A stretch of DNA of 64,000 nucleotides from Cryptosporangium sp044454545 (GTDB taxonomy: Bacteria > Actinomycetota > Actinomycetes > Mycobacteriales > Cryptosporangiaceae), in contig NZ_JBITDV010000009.1 in assembly GCF_044454545.1 (NCBI RefSeq), forward strand, positions 62,001 to 126,000, in the 5' to 3' direction. The notes beneath the pieces were generated by a model that saw nothing but the letters and a program-made list of their open reading frames with translations, was not told where the DNA came from and did no database searches. Below, piece after piece: positions 61,536 to 64,000 of this stretch. Each line of letters opens with the position of its first letter. Position 1 is the stretch's first letter. A program made the translations under genes and the position numbers.

Positions 61536-61553
61536 TCAGTGGATGTAGCGCAT
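61536..61553 (-). CDS. bytA: Pentapeptide RiPP precursor MRYIH (biarylitide-type)
   Basis: The whole gene is 18 bp: ATG CGC TAC ATC CAC TGA, giving Met-Arg-Tyr-Ile-His. A purine-rich ribosome site (GAGGGGGG) lies 7 nt before the ATG. The M-R-Y-x-H pattern and an adjacent P450 match the known biarylitide precursors, where Tyr3 and His5 are joined. Position 4 is Ile, in place of the Tyr or Leu known to me. No gene finder would report a gene of this size. The chance of this exact pattern with a ribosome site, promoter and P450 next to it being accidental is small. I judge it real; expression is unproven. Confidence 0.85.
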   Translation of the reverse strand: MRYIH

Positions 61554-62006
61554 GGCAATTCCCCCCTCTCTGAAATTGGGAAGAACGCCGCGCGGACAGC
61601 GCGACTCACGCAGATGAAAGTGATTCAGGGAAACGAGCTACGGCGGCGGGCGGATTCCCGCACCGACCGTCCGGCAGCGAACTCCCAAATGGTGCATGCC
61701 GATCGACACGGGTCACGTTGCCTCACCCGGGGGTCACTGTCAACGGCTTCGTCCTGGATGGACGCAGATTCTTTTTCTATTCTTGCGAAACTCTCGGCGT
61801 GCACATTGAAAGCTGCGAATGGATTCCGGCATCGCCGGTCGAGGGACGACTGAAGCCTCTATCCGAACACGCCCTGACCGAAAACGGGGCGGACCTCGGT
61901 GACGTGACGATCGGATCATTCGGCGACTTCCCTCGTTCCCCGGCCGTTCGGCATTTCCGGCTTTTGAGTGCCACCGGCCTCATCGGACAGCCTGAAACGC
62001 TCGGGA
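61554..62006. other. Upstream control region of the biarylitide-type operon
   Basis: About 450 bp with no credible gene. The part at 61560-61960 is less GC-rich than the surroundings. It holds the ribosome site of the pentapeptide gene and the promoter at 61715-61743, giving a 5' leader of about 150 nt. No long repeat was seen in it. Confidence 0.5.
61715..61743 (-). promoter_or_regulatory. Probable promoter of the pentapeptide operon
   Basis: On the minus strand: TTGACA (61738-61743), a perfect -35 box, a 17-nt spacer, then CAACGT (61715-61720), one base from the actinomycete TAnnnT form. The predicted start near 61708 lies about 155 nt before the pentapeptide ATG. Confidence 0.6.
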
Positions 62007-62603
62007 CTACAGCCACCTCTCGACGCCGCCGTGGTGGGAGCAGGTTCCCTGCCGGTGTCGGGAGTAGCTCCAGCTGCCGTCCTCACATAACGCGGTCGCG
62101 CCCGCGGGTGCCTGTGGTGCCTTCGTCGGCCGGTGCACGCAGTCGCCGTCAACGTTGCGGTAGTACTCGTCCGCGCAGGAGCCGTTCCCGCCGGTATGCG
62201 GCGCGGACGTGCGGGGCCCGGTCGTGCGGGGTCCGGTCGTGCGGGGTCCGGTCGTGCTGGGCGCGGCCGTCCGGGGCGTGGCCCTGCTCGGCGCGGCGTG
62301 GCTCGGTGTGGGCGACGTGTCGGGCGAGGCGGGCGGGCCGGCGATCGGGGCCCGCAGCAGCGGCGCGGCCGAGTCGGTGAGCTTGTTCGTGGTGGCCCGC
62401 GTGGCCGCGGCTGACGACGTAGCGGCCGGAGTCCCCGGGGTCGTTGTCGTGGTGACCGTGGCGTTATCACCTACCCCGGCGGCGTTGAGGACCAAGCCAC
62501 CCGTGCAGCAGGGCACCAGCATGGCCACGAAGCCGCTGAGGATGACGAAGGGTAGCTGCCAAGGCTTGAGCTTCGCGGGTAGTCGGCGGTGTGCCGGCTG
62601 CAT
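62007..62603 (-). CDS. DUF3761-like protein with membrane anchor and repeat linker
   Basis: A 198-residue protein. One membrane helix lies near residues 16-40 (WQLPFVILSGFVAMLVPCCT), then a Thr/Pro/Ala-rich linker of about 90 residues including three TGPRT repeats (encoded by three 15-bp repeats at 62211-62255), then a compact C-terminus (ATALCEDGSWSYSRHRQGTC, SHHGGVERWL) that matches DUF3761. It would face outside the cell. The function of the family is unknown. GGGGGAAG precedes the ATG. It reads toward the RiPP operon and is separated from it by the control region above. Confidence 0.75.
   Translation of the reverse strand: MQPAHRRLPAKLKPWQLPFVILSGFVAMLVPCCTGGLVLNAAGVGDNATVTTTTTPGTPAATSSAAATRATTNKLTDSAAPLLRAPIAGPPASPDTSPTPSHAAPSRATPRTAAPSTTGPRTTGPRTTGPRTSAPHTGGNGSCADEYYRNVDGDCVHRPTKAPQAPAGATALCEDGSWSYSRHRQGTCSHHGGVERWL
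62211..62255. repeat. Three tandem 15-bp repeats within the DUF3761-like gene
   Basis: The unit GCGGGGTCCGGTCGT is present three times; the first copy differs at one base. They encode Thr-Gly-Pro-Arg-Thr repeats in the extracellular linker, so copy number can change without breaking the frame. Confidence 0.7.
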
Positions 62604-63212
62604 TGCCGATCACTTCCCCCGGCGAGGGCGGATGGGTGCCGCTCACCGTAGCGACAGGACGTTGGCCGAACAGGTACTCCTCGGTGTTTGACCACCGGTC
62701 AGCGGTCAGCCGGCGGCCCGGTCGGCCGGCGGCCCGGTCAGCCGGCGGCCCGGTCGGCCGGCGGGGCGGTCGGCCGGCGGCCCGGTCGGCCGGCGGGGCG
62801 GTCAGCCGGCATCGGAGTGCCGCTGTGGGCGACGAGGCCGGCATGCGGCCGAGCCGCGCTGACGGCCGACGGCACCGCGAACCGGGGCCGACGAGCTCAG
62901 CGGGCACTCGGCTGCGTCACACGACCCACGGCGAGTGGCCGACGCGGGAAGCCGTCCCGGGTGATCGGCGCTCCTCCTGACATCGGTAGGAACCCGCAGG
63001 CAAGGGTGCGTGGCCAGAGTTCGGGCCGAGGGGCGCCTGCGGCCCGGTCACGCGCTCGCAGCCCTCCGATGTGTAACGGCAGTGCACCGATGTGCAATCC
63101 GATGTCGACACCCGGTAGCCAAGCAATTGCTTGTTCGTTTAGGCTACGGCCCCGCACCGTCACCTGACCGCGACACGTCGACGACGACGTGGCCTTGTGC
63201 GAAAGGCTTCCC
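62604..63212. other. Intergenic region of about 600 bp with a minisatellite
   Basis: No convincing gene on either strand. It holds the 16-bp tandem repeat at 62702-62811. From about 63110 the DNA is more AT-rich (CAAGCAATTGCTTG, a palindrome at 63119-63132), probably the promoter region of the flavoprotein gene at 63213. Confidence 0.5.
62702..62811. repeat. 16-bp tandem repeat (minisatellite), about seven copies
   Basis: The GGTC core recurs exactly every 16 bp at 62704, 62720, 62736, 62752, 62768, 62784 and 62800. The unit is near GGTCGGCCGGCGGCCC, with A/G variation after GGTC and CCC/GGG variation at the end. The two variants alternate in a higher-order pattern. Confidence 0.8.
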
Positions 63213-64000
63213 ATGTCACATACCGGTCCTCGACCGACCCGCCGCCGCGTTCTGCAGGGCCTGGCCGCCGGAGCGGGAGCCGCGGTCGGCTCCCAGCTGT
63301 TCGGTGCCCTCGCCGCCACCACGGCGGCAGCCGCCGAAACCACCGCGTACGACGTGGTGGTGGTTGGTTCCGGGGCTGCGGGGATGACCGCCGCACTCGC
63401 GGCGGCCAAGCGCGGGATGACCGTGCTCGTCGTCGAGAAGGCGGCGAAGTTCGGCGGCTCGGCCGCGCGCTCCGGCGCGGGTGTCTGGATCCCGAACAAC
63501 CAGGTCATCCTCGCTGCCGGAGTGCCCGACACGCCGGCCAAGGCCGCCACCTACCTGGCGGCAGTGGTCGGTAACGAGGTCCCGGCGGCCCGGCAGGCGG
63601 CGTTCCTCACCAACGGGCCGGCGATGATCTCGTTCGTCATGGCCAACAGCCCGCTGCGCTTCCGCTTCATGGAGGGCTACTCCGACTACTACCCGGAGCT
63701 CGCCGGTGGGATGCCCAACGGCCGGTCGATCGAGCCGGACATGTTCGACGGAAAACGTCTCGGCACCGACCTGGCCGATCTGAACCCGGCCTACATTCCG
63801 GTTCCGACCGGCACGGTGGTGTTCAGCGCCGACTACAAGTGGCTGAACCTGGCGCTGGTCAACGCCAAGGGCGCAGCTGTCACGGCAGAGACCATCGCCC
63901 GGTGGCTGGCGGCCACCACGCTGGGAAAGACTCCGTTGACGATGGGCCAGGCGCTGGCCGGAGCCCTCCGTGCGGGCCTGAAGTCGGCGGGGGTACCGGT
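63213..64000 (+). CDS. FAD-dependent dehydrogenase, 3-ketosteroid dehydrogenase-like (cut by window edge)
   Basis: The first 262 residues are present; the gene runs off the right edge. A Tat signal (TRRRVLQGLAAGAGAAVGSQ) suggests export of the folded flavoprotein. The FAD motif is YDVVVVGSGAAGMTAALAAA, then VVEKAAKFGGSAARSGAGVW, as in the fumarate reductase / 3-ketosteroid-delta1-dehydrogenase family. The substrate is unknown; ketosteroid activity is a family-based guess and the catalytic residues are outside the window. It is transcribed away from the RiPP operon. Confidence 0.82.
   Translation, partial: MSHTGPRPTRRRVLQGLAAGAGAAVGSQLFGALAATTAAAAETTAYDVVVVGSGAAGMTAALAAAKRGMTVLVVEKAAKFGGSAARSGAGVWIPNNQVILAAGVPDTPAKAATYLAAVVGNEVPAARQAAFLTNGPAMISFVMANSPLRFRFMEGYSDYYPELAGGMPNGRSIEPDMFDGKRLGTDLADLNPAYIPVPTGTVVFSADYKWLNLALVNAKGAAVTAETIARWLAATTLGKTPLTMGQALAGALRAGLKSAGVP

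Noticed and set aside
62702..62811. CRISPR array
   Set aside because: The units are contiguous 16-mers with no spacers and no cas genes nearby.
62591..63167. Open frames of 129 and 159 codons across the minisatellite
   Set aside because: Their protein sequence is mainly translated repeat and Arg/Pro/Ala-rich filler; no ribosome site or family.
1..64000. tRNA, rRNA, transposase or integrase genes
   Set aside because: None was recognised by reading; no IS ends or att-like duplications were seen. A dedicated tRNA scan would be decisive.

Overview
The window is high-GC DNA with many GTG and TTG starts, four-base ATGA/GTGA gene overlaps, large AfsR-type regulators and RiPP (ribosomally made, modified peptide) genes. 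This fits a filamentous actinomycete. No rRNA, tRNA, insertion sequence or CRISPR array was seen. Only the first and last genes are cut by the window edges.

Layout. 0-14 kb is mixed housekeeping and accessory DNA: a TauE-like permease, a DedA protein, a LuxR regulator, an aldo/keto reductase facing a LysR regulator, an inositol-monophosphatase-like protein, a polysaccharide deacetylase, a MarR regulator with two near-identical operators, a zincin-like protein, unknowns, and decayed genes (enoyl-CoA hydratase, quinone oxidoreductase, ArsR). 13.8-21.9 kb is a compact catabolic and uptake operon: amidohydrolase, FAD-linked oxidase, VOC protein, 2-oxoglutarate/Fe(II) oxygenase, ABC importer and nucleoside hydrolase. 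It probably imports and breaks down a nucleoside-like or N-heterocyclic compound. 22.0-25.9 kb holds a MerR regulator with its operator, a SnoaL-like protein, an SDR and a flavin monooxygenase. 26.0-32.7 kb is a sugar operon: ROK regulator with a palindromic operator, ABC importer, GH4 glycosidase and GlcNAc-type kinase. 32.8-34.3 kb is a graveyard of broken SDR, ABC permease and IclR genes beside a carboxymuconolactone-decarboxylase-like gene.

34.7-49.5 kb is a RiPP cluster that I cannot match to a described class. A 51-residue precursor with its own promoter and strong ribosome site is followed by a stem-loop. Then come an MFS exporter, an S9 peptidase, a flavin-dependent halogenase with a PqqD-like tail, two related helical-repeat proteins, three tandem HExxH peptide-modification proteins, a ThiF-type E1 enzyme with an N-terminal RRE-like region, a flavin reductase, a nitroreductase and a serine hydrolase. 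49.5-54.5 kb holds two divergent NB-ARC regulators (AfsR/SARP type and HTH type).

54.6-61.7 kb, on the minus strand, is a second RiPP operon and the most striking find. An 18-bp gene at 61536-61553 encodes only Met-Arg-Tyr-Ile-His, which matches the minimal precursor pattern of biarylitides. A consensus-like promoter lies upstream. A perfect 38-nt palindrome separates the gene from a cytochrome P450. The operon continues with a cobalamin-type radical SAM C-methyltransferase, a DUF5825-like partner, a secreted M28 peptidase, a SAM methyltransferase and an Asp/Asn beta-hydroxylase-like enzyme. Known biarylitide loci are described as little more than precursor plus P450, so this would be an elaborated version. 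The window ends with a DUF3761-like membrane protein, a 16-bp minisatellite and the start of a 3-ketosteroid-dehydrogenase-like flavoprotein.
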